Below the pieces are notes generated by a model. It worked only from the letters and a program-made list of their open reading frames with translations, was not told where the DNA came from and made no database searches. The position numbers were made by a program, and so were the translations under genes. This document shows, piece after piece, positions 48,166 to 57,837 of a DNA stretch of 64,000 nucleotides. The stretch spans positions 12,563 to 76,562 of the forward strand of contig CABYKW010000001.1 in NCBI GenBank assembly GCA_902519635.1. Direction: 5' to 3'. The stretch comes from an uncultured Pelagibacteraceae bacterium. Its GTDB lineage: Bacteria > Pseudomonadota > Alphaproteobacteria > Pelagibacterales > Pelagibacteraceae. Position 1 is the stretch's first letter. The number at the start of each line of letters is the position of its first letter.

Positions 48166-48936
48166 ATGATTTTAGGTTTTATAGGAACAGGTCGTATATC
48201 ATCTTCAGTAATTGAAGGTATTTTTAAATCTAGTTTAAAAATCAAAAAAATTTATATCTCCCCTCGAAATAGAACAATAGCAAATAAATTAAATAAAAGA
48301 TTTAAAAAAGTAGTTATTTCAAGAAATAATCAACAATTAATCGATAAATCCAACTGGGTGTTTTTGGCAGTAACCCCAAAGATTGGAAATAAGATTTTAA
48401 AAAAGCTTAATTTTAAAAAAAATCAAAAAATAATTAGCTTTATTTCTACAATAAATTTAGCTCAGCTAAAAAAAATGATTGGCAAAAAATTAAAAATTGT
48501 AAGAGCTATCCCACTTCCACCTATTTCAATTCGGAAGGGTCCTGTTCCTATTTGCCCTCCTGATAAACAAGTAAAAAATTTTTTTAACAAACTGGGCATT
48601 ACTGTTGAAATTAAAAATGAAAGATCATCTATGAATTTCTGGGTCACATCAGGAATGATGGCACCTTTTTATGAGTACTTAAAAGTATTATCTAACTGGC
48701 TGGTTAGAAAGGGAATAAAAAGAAAAGAAGCTCAAAAATATATTACTTCTCTTTTTTTAGCTCTTTCCCAAGACTCTGCTGTTAATTCTGAAAAAGATTT
48801 AAAATATCTTGTAAAAGACTCTCAAACTCCAGGAGGATTGAACGAACAAGCGGTAAAACAATTGAGAAAAGCTGGATTTTATAAGAAATTAGAAAAAACT
48901 TTGAATGGTATTCATAAGAGATTAAACAAAGTATAA
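48166..48936 (+). CDS. proC: Pyrroline-5-carboxylate reductase-like protein
   Basis: A 256-residue protein of the P5C reductase family, which makes proline. The NADP fold ILGFIGTGRISSSVIEGI starts at residue 2, which fixes the start. The C-terminal dimerisation domain has SQTPGGLNEQAV near residue 218, where canonical ProC has a TPGGTT pattern. The C-terminal half is divergent, so a paralogue acting on another imine is possible. It is followed after six bases by the second LIV-type operon. Confidence 0.75.
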   Translation: MILGFIGTGRISSSVIEGIFKSSLKIKKIYISPRNRTIANKLNKRFKKVVISRNNQQLIDKSNWVFLAVTPKIGNKILKKLNFKKNQKIISFISTINLAQLKKMIGKKLKIVRAIPLPPISIRKGPVPICPPDKQVKNFFNKLGITVEIKNERSSMNFWVTSGMMAPFYEYLKVLSNWLVRKGIKRKEAQKYITSLFLALSQDSAVNSEKDLKYLVKDSQTPGGLNEQAVKQLRKAGFYKKLEKTLNGIHKRLNKV

Positions 48937-48942
48937 TTTTTT

Positions 48943-49737
48943 ATGCAGTCAGATTCGAATATTCTGCAAGTTAAAAATCTTTCTAAATTTTTTGGAGGAT
49001 TAGCTGCAGTTTCAAATTGCTCTTTAAAAATCAAAAAAGGTTCTATCACTGGAATTATTGGGCCTAATGGATCAGGCAAAACAACATTATTCAATTTAAT
49101 TGCAGGCAATCTAGTGTCATCTAAGGGTACAGTTGTATTTAACGATGAGGATATTACTAATATTCCATCTTACGAATTGTTTTCAAAAGGTGTTCTAAGG
49201 ACTTTTCAAATTGCTCATGAATTTACAAATCTTACAGTATTGGAAAATTTAATGATGGTTCCAGGTAAGCAGTCTGGTGAAAATTTAGTTAATGCTTTAT
49301 TTAATCCAGGTGTAGTTAAAAAAGAAGAAGCGATAGTTAAAGAAAAAGCTTTGGAGGTAATTGATTTTTTAAATCTCAAGCATCTTTCGAATGAACTTGC
49401 TGGGAATTTATCCGGAGGTCAAAAAAAATTATTAGAACTTGGTAGAACCATGATGGTTGATGCTAAATTAGTTTTGCTAGATGAAGTTGGCGCAGGAGTT
49501 AATCGAACTTTGTTGAAAGAAATAGGGAGTGCAATCTTGAGACTAAACAAAGAGAAAGGTTATACATTTTGTATGATTGAGCATGATATGGAATTTATTA
49601 GTCGATTGTGTAACCCAGTTATCGTAATGGCCGAAGGTTCTGTTTTATTTGAAGGGACTTCAGATGAAGTTAAAAATAATGAACAAGTTATTGAAAGCTA
49701 TTTAGGAAGAGGATCAAAATTAAAGGATAAAAGTTAA
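48943..49737 (+). CDS. livG: LIV-type ABC transporter ATP-binding protein (LivG-like), system 2
   Basis: ATPase of 264 residues. Walker A is GPNGSGKTT near residue 42, the signature LSGGQKKLLELGRTM near residue 160, and the Walker B region reads VLLDEVGAGVN where most have DEPTAG, so the usual Pro-Thr is replaced by Val-Gly. The switch His is in MIEHDM. It overlaps the livF gene by one base. It heads the G-F-H-M set of the second system. Confidence 0.92.
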   Translation: MQSDSNILQVKNLSKFFGGLAAVSNCSLKIKKGSITGIIGPNGSGKTTLFNLIAGNLVSSKGTVVFNDEDITNIPSYELFSKGVLRTFQIAHEFTNLTVLENLMMVPGKQSGENLVNALFNPGVVKKEEAIVKEKALEVIDFLNLKHLSNELAGNLSGGQKKLLELGRTMMVDAKLVLLDEVGAGVNRTLLKEIGSAILRLNKEKGYTFCMIEHDMEFISRLCNPVIVMAEGSVLFEGTSDEVKNNEQVIESYLGRGSKLKDKS

Positions 49738-50444
49738 TGGCTTTTTTTGAAGGTATAAAAATGACAGGAGGTTATGGCAACGGTCCTGATATTATTTCTT
49801 CTTGTTCGGTAAATGTGAATAAAGGTGAAATAGTTTCAATACTTGGTCCAAATGGAGCAGGAAAATCTACAGCTATGAAAGCTATGTTGGGATTATTAAA
49901 CCTTAAATCTGGTAAGATTATTATAAACGGCAAGGACATTTCTCATTTAAACCCACAAGATAGAGTTAAACAAGGCATAGCATTTGTTCCTCAAACTAAA
50001 AATGTATTTGCTGGTTTAAGCGTGGAGGAAAATTTAGAGATGGGTGCTTTTTTAAGAGATGAAAATCTTAAAAAAATTATTGATGAAGTTTATGAACTAT
50101 TCCCTATTTTAAAAGAAAAAAAATCTCAGTTAGTTGGTGAATTGTCAGGAGGACAAAGACAGCAAGTAGCATTAGGAAGAGCGTTAATGATAAAACCATC
50201 AGTCTTAATGCTTGATGAACCTACTGCTGGAGTTTCACCAATAGTCATGGATGAATTATTTGATCATATTATAAAAGTAAAAAAAACAAACGTAGCTATT
50301 TTAATGGTCGAACAAAACGCAAAACAAGCTCTAAGCATATCGGATAGAGGCTATGTCTTAGTCACAGGAGAAAATAGATACTCAGGAACTGGAAAAGAAC
50401 TTCTAAACGATCCAAGAGTAAGAAGTTCTTTCTTAGGAGGTTGA
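49737..50444 (+). CDS. livF: LIV-type ABC transporter ATP-binding protein (LivF-like), system 2
   Basis: ATPase of 235 residues. Walker A is GPNGAGKST near residue 38, the signature LSGGQRQQVALGRAL near residue 136, and Walker B MLDEPTAGVSP near residue 160. The LivF-type FVPQTKNVFAGLSVEENL is present. Unlike LivF of the first system it lacks an N-terminal extension. livH follows after one base. Confidence 0.93.
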   Translation: MAFFEGIKMTGGYGNGPDIISSCSVNVNKGEIVSILGPNGAGKSTAMKAMLGLLNLKSGKIIINGKDISHLNPQDRVKQGIAFVPQTKNVFAGLSVEENLEMGAFLRDENLKKIIDEVYELFPILKEKKSQLVGELSGGQRQQVALGRALMIKPSVLMLDEPTAGVSPIVMDELFDHIIKVKKTNVAILMVEQNAKQALSISDRGYVLVTGENRYSGTGKELLNDPRVRSSFLGG

Positions 50445-50445
50445 T

Positions 50446-51456
50446 ATGGATTATTTAAACGCAATAGTTTTACTTTTAAATTATTTGTTTGTACCTGCTT
50501 TATCTTATGGATCTCAGTTAGCTCTTGGAGCAATTTTTGTTTCTTTAATTTATGGGATCTTGAGATTTGCATATTTTACTGCAGGTGATCTTATGTCTTT
50601 TGGTACAATGTTTACAATTTTATTTACTTGGTACTTTCAATATCTTGGAATTAATCTAGGTTTTCTTCCTACAGCATTACTTGCTATGCCTTTTGGAATT
50701 ATTATTACTATACTTTATGTTCTTGTTAAGGATAAATTAGTTTTTAGTTATTATCGCACGCAAAAAAGCCCTCCAGTTATGTTGGCAATGGTTAGCATAG
50801 GCACAATGTTCGTTACACAAGCAATAGTAAGAATCGTTATCGGACCATTTGATAGGAGGTTTTTTGATGGAGAAAAATTTATTTTGAAAGCTAATGAATT
50901 TAAGGAGATGACAGGTTTAAATGAAGGATTGATGATTAAATCAACGCAAGTCATTACTTTGTTGGTTACAATCTTTGTTGTTTCTATTTTATTTTGGTTT
51001 TTAAATAAGACAAAAACTGGAAAAAGTATGCGTGCTTATTCAGATAATGAAGATTTAGCACTTTTATCTGGAATAGATCCTAAAAAAGTAGTTATGATTA
51101 CTTGGGTAATAGCTGCGATTTTGGCTACTATTGGTGGAGCTCTTTATGGTTTAGATAAAAGCTTTAAACCATTTACCTACTTCAACAATATGCTTCCAAT
51201 ATTTGCTGCTGCTATCGTAGGAGGTATTGGAAATCCTTTTGGTGCTTTTTTGGGAGGATATGTTATTGCATTTTCAGAAATACTTTTAACTTACGCTTAC
51301 AAAAAATTCTTTGTTTATTTGCTTCCAGAAAGTTTAGAGCCCGATGGTTTAATGCAATTACTATCAACAGATTATAAATTTGCAGTATCATTCTCAATTT
51401 TAGTAATAGTTTTATTATTTAGACCTTCAGGAATATTTAAAGGGAAAGTTTTATGA
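50446..51456 (+). CDS. livH: LIV-type ABC transporter permease (LivH-like), system 2
   Basis: Permease of 336 residues with about eight helices. LQLALGAIFVSLIYGILRF-like sequence near residue 25 and the coupling loop SMRAYSDNEDLALLSGIDPKKV near residue 195 are typical of the family. It overlaps livM by four bases. AGGAGG at the end of the livF gene serves as its ribosome-binding site. Confidence 0.9.
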   Translation: MDYLNAIVLLLNYLFVPALSYGSQLALGAIFVSLIYGILRFAYFTAGDLMSFGTMFTILFTWYFQYLGINLGFLPTALLAMPFGIIITILYVLVKDKLVFSYYRTQKSPPVMLAMVSIGTMFVTQAIVRIVIGPFDRRFFDGEKFILKANEFKEMTGLNEGLMIKSTQVITLLVTIFVVSILFWFLNKTKTGKSMRAYSDNEDLALLSGIDPKKVVMITWVIAAILATIGGALYGLDKSFKPFTYFNNMLPIFAAAIVGGIGNPFGAFLGGYVIAFSEILLTYAYKKFFVYLLPESLEPDGLMQLLSTDYKFAVSFSILVIVLLFRPSGIFKGKVL

Positions 51457-52823
51457 GAAAAAATCTAGACATAATAAGCGCATATTCAATAATGTTAGGA
51501 CTCATAATTTTAGTAGGATTTTTACAGTCCTGGAGCATGGCGTTATCAATATTGTGTCTTTGTTTGATCTCTGCAGTAATGACTATGGGAGCCAATATTC
51601 AATGGGGATACGCGGGATTAATCAATTTTGGAATAATGGGTTACACGGCTCTTGGAGGCTTAGCAGCAGTTTTGGTTTCAGTTCCTCCTGTTCGAGAAGC
51701 ATGGCAGGTAGGAGGTTTAAATATGATATTATGTGCTTTTTTGATTGCTTTCATGGTTTTCAGTATTCGTTTTATTACGAAAAAATATAATCAATCAAAA
51801 AAAAGAAGCTATGGAATTGCCGCCATTATAATAGTTGGGCTAATTCTTTTAAGATTCATATCTGCTCCAGCTATAGAGTCAATTGAGTCCGTTAGTCCAG
51901 CAACTACTGGCTTTTTAGGAGGGATGGGTCTTCCGATATTATTTTCTTGGATAGTAGGAGCCTTTTTTGCTGGCGCGTTGGCATACATTATTGGTAAAAT
52001 TGCTTTAGGACTTAGAGCAGACTATCTAGCAATAGCAACACTACTTATATCAGAAATTGTTATTTCAGTAATAAAACATGAAGATTGGTTAGCTAGGGGT
52101 GTTAAAAACGTAATTGGCTTAAAAAGACCAGTTCCATATGAAGTGGATTTACAATCAAAGGAGTGGTTTATAAATTTAGTCGAAAAATTTAACCAAGGTG
52201 CATTAAATTTAATTACCAATACTTTAGAAAGACAAGAGGCACTAAAACAACTAGTCATCGAATCTTCAACGGTATTTGTAAAATTATGTTTTGCAGGACT
52301 TTTTACTGTTGTAGTAATAATTCTCTTAATAATAACTCAAAAAGCACTTTATTCTCCTTGGGGAAGAATGATGAGAGCCATCAGAGATAATGAAGAGGCA
52401 GCTAATGCAATGGGAAAGAATGTTGTTAAACAACACCTTTTAATTTTTGTTCTTGGTTCAGCTATTGTAGGTATAGCAGGTGCAATGATGGTTACATATG
52501 ACGGTTTATTTACTCCGGGAAGTTATAGACCAATGAGGTACACATTTTTAATTTGGGTAATGGTTATTGTTGGTGGAAGTGGAAATAATTTTGGTGCAAT
52601 TTTAGGAGGTTTTGCAGTTTGGTTTTTATGGGTCGAAGCAGCTCCTATTGCATTATTCTTGATTAATTTTTTTACTAGCGGTTTAGAAGAAACTAATGCT
52701 TTTAGAGTTCATTTAGTTAATAGCATTCCATACTTTAGGTTTTTAATGATGGGAATTGGTTTGCTGTTAATTATGCGTTATAGACCAAAAGGAATTTTAC
52801 CTGAGAAAATAAAACATATATAA
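51453..52823 (+). CDS. livM: LIV-type ABC transporter permease (LivM-like), system 2, enlarged
   Basis: Permease of 456 residues, about 100 longer than LivM of the first system. The extra length is in a loop with added helix around residues 85-150 and in a hydrophilic segment near 205-275 (WLARGVKNVIGLKRPVPYEVD). Core features are NIQWGYAGLINFGIMGYTALGG near residue 48 and the coupling loop RAIRDNEEAANAMGKNVVKQ near residue 310. It ends RPKGILPEK, as in the family. A shared terminator separates it from the convergent binding-protein gene. Confidence 0.9.
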   Translation: MRKNLDIISAYSIMLGLIILVGFLQSWSMALSILCLCLISAVMTMGANIQWGYAGLINFGIMGYTALGGLAAVLVSVPPVREAWQVGGLNMILCAFLIAFMVFSIRFITKKYNQSKKRSYGIAAIIIVGLILLRFISAPAIESIESVSPATTGFLGGMGLPILFSWIVGAFFAGALAYIIGKIALGLRADYLAIATLLISEIVISVIKHEDWLARGVKNVIGLKRPVPYEVDLQSKEWFINLVEKFNQGALNLITNTLERQEALKQLVIESSTVFVKLCFAGLFTVVVIILLIITQKALYSPWGRMMRAIRDNEEAANAMGKNVVKQHLLIFVLGSAIVGIAGAMMVTYDGLFTPGSYRPMRYTFLIWVMVIVGGSGNNFGAILGGFAVWFLWVEAAPIALFLINFFTSGLEETNAFRVHLVNSIPYFRFLMMGIGLLLIMRYRPKGILPEKIKHI

Positions 52824-52824
52824 A

Positions 52825-52854
52825 AAACCTCAGCAGTTTTCACCGCTGAGGTTT
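52825..52854. terminator. Bidirectional terminator between livM and the convergent binding-protein gene
   Basis: AAACCTCAGC (52825-52834) pairs perfectly with GCTGAGGTTT (52845-52854) around a ten-base loop. A's precede and T's follow, so it can serve both strands; the minus strand has the better T-run. Confidence 0.85.
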
Positions 52855-52867
52855 ATAAGATTAAATT

Positions 52868-54049
52868 TTATCTTTGTTTTTTATTTTTAAATTTACCGCC
52901 CTTAATTTCTTTTTCTATGAAATTACCAACGTGTTCTCCAACATCTGTAAATTTAACTGCAGTAGCTCCCTCATAATCAATTGCTTTTCCTTTAGCTAAA
53001 AGATTTAGACCTTTTTTAAGCTGACCAGGATAAATTTTAGTTCCAGGCGCATTAGCTACGGACATTACATTTTTGGCAATTGAGCCTCGGTCAGCAGAAC
53101 CACCAGCTTGCATTGCAAGAACGATTAAAGCTGCGGCATCATAAGACTCCCCAGTGTATGGGCCAGAAGGATCAATTCCAGCTGCTTTAGCAACTTTTGC
53201 AAATACTCCTGCTCCTTTACCTAAAGAACCTGGTAAAGAACCAAAAGATTTGTTTAAGCTTTTACCGAAAGTATCAGTAAGTGAGTCACCGATCATACCA
53301 TCTGATAATATAAATGTATCAAATGCACCAGAATCTAAAGATCCTTGAATAATTCCTTTACCACCTTGGTCAAGGTATCCAATTACAGCAACTGCATCTC
53401 CACCAGCTGATGCTAGTGTAGAAACTTCTGCGCTATAGTCGGCTTTACCATCTTCGTGCGCAGTTACAGTTGTAACTTTTATACCATGAGCTTTAACTGC
53501 TGCTGAATAAACATCAGCTAAACCTTTACCATAGTCGTTGTTAGTGTATGTAACAGCAACACTTTTAACCCCTCTATCTTTTGTTATGTCTGCAAGAATT
53601 TGTCCTCCTCGAGCATCCGATGGAGCTGTACGGAAAAACAAACCTTTATCTTTCAAAGTTGTTAAACCAGGAGATGTTGCAGAAGGTGATATAATAGTAA
53701 TTCCATTAGGAACTGCTACGTTTGATGCGACTGCTCCAGTAACACCAGAACAATCTGCCCCCATAATTGCAACTATACCTTGACTAACTAAACCCTCTGC
53801 AGCGGTTGTTGCAGCAGCCGAGTCAACACAAGTTGAGTCTGCTCTTAAAGGTTTAATTGTTTCTCCACCAAGCAAAGAACCTGAGTCAGAAGCTTCTTTA
53901 AAAGCTAATTCTGCTGATGCTGCCATAGCTGGAGTTAAAGATTCAATAGGACCAGTAAATCCTAAGATTATTCCCATTTTAATTTCTGCATATGCACTTG
54001 ACGTTAAAACCGACAAAGACAAAATAGCAGATAAAAATATTTTTTTCAT
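52868..54049 (-). CDS. LIV-type ABC transporter substrate-binding protein, system 2
   Basis: Periplasmic binding protein, 393 residues, with a signal peptide ending near residue 21 (AYA). The Peripla_BP_6 domain shows GIILGFTGPIESLTPAMA near residue 27 and ADSTCVDSAAATTAAEGL. Two cysteines (in STCVD and ADCSG) could form the disulfide often found in this family. It is transcribed towards livM from its own promoter region (54050-54229), so its expression is set independently of the permease genes. The ligand is unknown. Confidence 0.9.
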   Translation of the reverse strand: MKKIFLSAILSLSVLTSSAYAEIKMGIILGFTGPIESLTPAMAASAELAFKEASDSGSLLGGETIKPLRADSTCVDSAAATTAAEGLVSQGIVAIMGADCSGVTGAVASNVAVPNGITIISPSATSPGLTTLKDKGLFFRTAPSDARGGQILADITKDRGVKSVAVTYTNNDYGKGLADVYSAAVKAHGIKVTTVTAHEDGKADYSAEVSTLASAGGDAVAVIGYLDQGGKGIIQGSLDSGAFDTFILSDGMIGDSLTDTFGKSLNKSFGSLPGSLGKGAGVFAKVAKAAGIDPSGPYTGESYDAAALIVLAMQAGGSADRGSIAKNVMSVANAPGTKIYPGQLKKGLNLLAKGKAIDYEGATAVKFTDVGEHVGNFIEKEIKGGKFKNKKQR

Positions 54050-54229
54050 ATTTTCCCTCTCGTTAGTATTTTATATTTATAATATTATTGACTTTTAAAG
54101 CTTAATATTCAATGCCAAAATTTCATTTATTTACCATGCAGATTTAAGCTTTTCATCATTATTTACTGATAAAAAAAAAGAAAAATTATCTATATACGAA
54201 TATAAAAAATAAAGATAATCAATTTAAAT

Positions 54230-54571
54230 ATGAAAAAAGAAATTACTTATGAAGACTACAATAAAATTCAAATTTTGGTTGGAACAGTTTTAAAAGTTAC
54301 TAAAAATGAAAAAGCACGCAAACCTTCATTGGTAGTGGAAGTTGATTTTGGAAAAGATATAGGCATCAAACAATCTTCTGCTCAAATAACACATTACTAC
54401 AATTCTGATAATCTGGTAGGAAAACAAGTTATTGGCGTTTGCAATTTTCCAAAAAAAAATATTGCTGGAGTTATTTCAGAAGTATTAATTTTGGGAGCGA
54501 TTGAAAAAGATGGTAAAGTAGTTTTAGTGCATCCTTCTCAAAAAACAGATAATGGTCTTGAAATAGCCTGA
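54230..54571 (+). CDS. csaA: CsaA-like tRNA-binding-domain protein
   Basis: The 113-residue protein is a single EMAP-II/tRNA-binding OB fold, matching CsaA in length and in motifs: VGTVLKVTKNEKARKPSLVVEVDFG near residue 18, KQSSAQITHYY and GKQVIGVCNFP in the middle, and the terminal HPSQKTDNGLEIA. CsaA is described as an export-related chaperone, although it may bind tRNA. It overlaps the LysE gene by one base. A 180-base divergent region precedes it, in which I find no distinct structure. Confidence 0.92.
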   Translation: MKKEITYEDYNKIQILVGTVLKVTKNEKARKPSLVVEVDFGKDIGIKQSSAQITHYYNSDNLVGKQVIGVCNFPKKNIAGVISEVLILGAIEKDGKVVLVHPSQKTDNGLEIA

Positions 54572-55161
54572 TGTATGATCAATTCCTTCCGTTAATTCTT
54601 TTTGGCATAGCCACTGCTTTCACTCCAGGACCGAATAATATCTTGTCTTCTTATTCAGGTTTTAATTTTGGTTTTAAAAAGACCATTCCTTTGATGCTGG
54701 GAGTTATTCTTGGTTGGACAACTATGCTAACCGTGATGGCTTCTGGTTTAATTATTATCTTTCAAAAATATATTTTTTTACAAAGTATCATTAAAATTCT
54801 AGGAACAATTTTTTTAATTTATCTAGCTTATAAAATTGCTTTTAGTTCAACTATAAGCTCAGAAAATAGAAAAAAACCAGTTCTTTTTTTTGATACTTTT
54901 TTATTCCAGTTTATTAATCCGAAAGGTGTAATGGTTGCAATGATAGCAGTTTCAACATTCATTGATGTTCAGAATAACTATTTAAGAGATGCTACAGTAG
55001 TAATAATAACCTATTTTTTTATGGCCGTTTTTAGCGTTAGTTCATGGTGTTTATTAGGTAAATATTTGAGAAAATTTGCCACAAGTAAAAACTTTATTAA
55101 GAAATTTAACTATATAATGTCTTTTTTACTTATAGTTTGTGTTATTATGTTTTATGTATAG
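54571..55161 (+). CDS. LysE-family amino-acid exporter
   Basis: A 196-residue membrane protein with about six helices. The family signature TPGPNNILSSYSGFNFGFKKT is near residue 16, here in its usual form, unlike the LysE paralogue at 35224. LGTIFLIYLAYKIA and FQFINPKGVMVA further match. Substrate unknown. It overlaps csaA by one base, and acnA follows after three. Confidence 0.88.
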   Translation: MYDQFLPLILFGIATAFTPGPNNILSSYSGFNFGFKKTIPLMLGVILGWTTMLTVMASGLIIIFQKYIFLQSIIKILGTIFLIYLAYKIAFSSTISSENRKKPVLFFDTFLFQFINPKGVMVAMIAVSTFIDVQNNYLRDATVVIITYFFMAVFSVSSWCLLGKYLRKFATSKNFIKKFNYIMSFLLIVCVIMFYV

Positions 55162-55164
55162 CGC

Positions 55165-57837
55165 ATGAAATTTAATAGTAAAAATTCCTTTAAATCCCTT
55201 GATACTATTTCTTCTTCAGGAAAAGATTATAAAATTTTTAATTTAAATAATGCAGAAAAAAATGGCCTTAAGGGTATTTCTAAATTACCTAAATCACTTA
55301 AAGTTTTATTAGAAAACCTTTTAAGATATGAAGATGATTTAACCGTTGATAAGAAGCAAATTTTAGCAATTAAAGATTGGTTGAAAAATAAAAAATCTAA
55401 TACAGAAATAGCTTACAGACCTGCTCGAACTTTATTACAAGATTATACTGGCATTCCTGCAATAGCAGATTTAGCAGCGATGCGAGATGCAGTTAAGTCT
55501 AAAAATAAAGATCCAAATAAAATTAACCCATTGTCCACAGTTGATTTAGTAATAGATCATTCAGTAATGGTTGATGAGTATGCTTCTGGGAAATCTTTTA
55601 ATCAGAACGTTGAAAAAGAATTTTCTAGAAATGGAGAAAGATATGCTTTTCTTAAATGGGGTCAAAAAGCTTTTGATAATTTTAGAGTCGTTCCTCCAGG
55701 AACAGGAATCTGTCACCAAGTCAATCTAGAATATTTAGCAAAAGTAGTTTGGTCATCAAAAAGCGGGAATGATCTTTATGCTTATCCTGATACTTTGGTA
55801 GGTACTGATAGTCATACGACAATGGTTAATGGATTATCAGTTTTAGGATGGGGTGTTGGTGGAATAGAAGCAGAAGCAGCCATGTTAGGTCAGCCAATCT
55901 CAATGTTGATCCCAGAAGTAGTTGGAGTTGAAATTAAAGGAAAATTATTAGAGGGATTAACAGCTACAGACTTAGTTTTAGCTATTGTAGAAATGTTAAG
56001 AAAAAAAGGAGTAGTAGGAAAATTTGTAGAATTTTATGGAGATGGTTTAAAAAATCTTACTTTAGCTGATAGAGCCACAATAGCTAACATGGCACCTGAG
56101 TATGGCGCTACATGTGGCTTCTTTCCTGTGGATGAAGAAACTTTAAAATATTTGAAACTTTCAGGAAGAGATAAAGAAACAATTGATCTTGTTGAAAAAT
56201 ATTCAAAAGAACAAGGCCTTTGGTCAAGTGAAGGAATAGAGTTTACTGAAACTTTATCCTTAGATATCAGCACAGTAGTTCCAAGTATATCAGGTCCTAA
56301 ACGACCACAGGATAAAGTTTTATTAACCGAGTCCGCTACTAGTTTTGCTAAAGCTTACAAAGAAAATTCAAAGAGAGAAAAGCCTCTTCAAGCAGATGTA
56401 GTTGGAACTGATTTTAAAATCACCGATGGAGACATTGTGATAGCAGCTATTACTTCTTGCACTAACACCTCAAACCCGAGTGTAATGATAGGAGCAGGAT
56501 TGCTTGCAAAAAAAGCAGTAGAGAAAGGTTTAAAAATAAAACCTTGGGTAAAAACTTCTTTGGCACCAGGATCAAAAGTGGTTACAGATTATTTAGAAAA
56601 AGCAGGATTAGATAAATATTTAGATCAACTTGGTTTTAATTTAGTTGGTTATGGCTGTACTACTTGTATTGGAAATTCTGGTCCACTTAATAAAAACATA
56701 TCTGAAGCAATTCATAAAGAGAATTTGTATGCTGTTTCAGTATTATCAGGAAATAGAAACTTTGAAGGCAGAATAAGTCCAGATGTTAAAGCTAATTATT
56801 TGGCTTCGCCGCCACTTGTAGTTGCTTTTGCTTTAGCTGGAAATATGAATTTTGATTTATATAAAAATCCTCTAGGAGTAGACAAAGATGGAAAAGATGT
56901 TTTTTTAAAAGATATCTGGCCAAGCAATAAAGAAATCGAAGAGATAATGCTATCATCTATAAATGCAAACATGTTTATAGATCGCTATTCAAACATTTCT
57001 GAAGGACCTAAAGAATGGAGTTCAATTAAAACAGTAGACAGTAGCATATATAATTGGGAGTCAAATTCTACCTATGTTAAAAAACCACCTTTTTTTGATG
57101 ATCTACCAGATCAACCAGAGGGCTTTAAAGCAATTAAAGATGCAAGGGTATTACTTTTACTTGCTGACTCGGTTACTACCGATCATATCTCCCCAGCCGG
57201 AAATATTAAAAAAGATAGCCCTACAGGTGATTATTTTATGAAACATCAAGTTCAACAAAAAGATTTTAATTCATATGGAGCTCGAAGAGGTAATCACGAA
57301 GTAATGATGAGAGGAACATTTGGAAACATAAAGATAAGAAATGAAATGGCACCTGGAACAGAGGGTGGTTTTACCACATTACAACCAGATGGAAAAGTAA
57401 TGAGTGTTTATGATGCTGCTATTGAATATAAAAAAAGAAAAAATGATTTAGTTGTTATCGCTGGTAAAGAATATGGAACAGGTTCATCTAGAGATTGGGC
57501 TGCAAAAGGAACAAAATTATTAGGGATAAAAGCCGTAATCGCTGAAAGTTTTGAAAGAATTCATAGATCAAATTTAGTTGGAATGGGTGTTTTACCACTT
57601 CAATTTAAAGAAGGTTTTGATCGAAAAAAACTTAATATCACAGGAGAAGAGCTTATTACTGTTATAGATATAGAACAAGGAATTAAACCTAGAGCCGAAG
57701 TAACCTGTGAAATTAAATATAAAGATGGCACAATTAAAAAGATACAAGTGCTAAGTAGAATTGATACCAAAAATGAGATGGAGTATTATAAAAATGGAGG
57801 AATACTTCAATACGTTTTGCGCAACATGTTGAATTAA
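55165..57837 (+). CDS. acnA: Aconitate hydratase
   Basis: TCA-cycle enzyme converting citrate to isocitrate through cis-aconitate, using a 4Fe-4S cluster. At 890 residues it has the full length of the AcnA/IRP type. Cluster cysteines are in [10 protein letters not shown] (about residue 432) and [10 protein letters not shown] (about residues 498-501). [12 protein letters not shown] near residue 213 and the C-terminal [16 protein letters not shown] are active-site motifs. It abuts prpD with a one-base overlap. AcnA-type enzymes can also hydrate 2-methyl-cis-aconitate, so it may serve both cycles. Confidence 0.96.
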   Translation: MKFNSKNSFKSLDTISSSGKDYKIFNLNNAEKNGLKGISKLPKSLKVLLENLLRYEDDLTVDKKQILAIKDWLKNKKSNTEIAYRPARTLLQDYTGIPAIADLAAMRDAVKSKNKDPNKINPLSTVDLVIDHSVMVDEYASGKSFNQNVEKEFSRNGERYAFLKWGQKAFDNFRVVPPGTGICHQVNLEYLAKVVWSSKSGNDLYAYPDTLVGTDSHTTMVNGLSVLGWGVGGIEAEAAMLGQPISMLIPEVVGVEIKGKLLEGLTATDLVLAIVEMLRKKGVVGKFVEFYGDGLKNLTLADRATIANMAPEYGATCGFFPVDEETLKYLKLSGRDKETIDLVEKYSKEQGLWSSEGIEFTETLSLDISTVVPSISGPKRPQDKVLLTESATSFAKAYKENSKREKPLQADVVGTDFKITDGDIVIAAITSCTNTSNPSVMIGAGLLAKKAVEKGLKIKPWVKTSLAPGSKVVTDYLEKAGLDKYLDQLGFNLVGYGCTTCIGNSGPLNKNISEAIHKENLYAVSVLSGNRNFEGRISPDVKANYLASPPLVVAFALAGNMNFDLYKNPLGVDKDGKDVFLKDIWPSNKEIEEIMLSSINANMFIDRYSNISEGPKEWSSIKTVDSSIYNWESNSTYVKKPPFFDDLPDQPEGFKAIKDARVLLLLADSVTTDHISPAGNIKKDSPTGDYFMKHQVQQKDFNSYGARRGNHEVMMRGTFGNIKIRNEMAPGTEGGFTTLQPDGKVMSVYDAAIEYKKRKNDLVVIAGKEYGTGSSRDWAAKGTKLLGIKAVIAESFERIHRSNLVGMGVLPLQFKEGFDRKKLNITGEELITVIDIEQGIKPRAEVTCEIKYKDGTIKKIQVLSRIDTKNEMEYYKNGGILQYVLRNMLN

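Noticed and set aside
54050..54229. Possible regulatory RNA in the divergent region between the second binding protein and csaA.
   Set aside because: Very AT-rich with no stable hairpin or known motif; it presumably holds two promoters that I cannot place.
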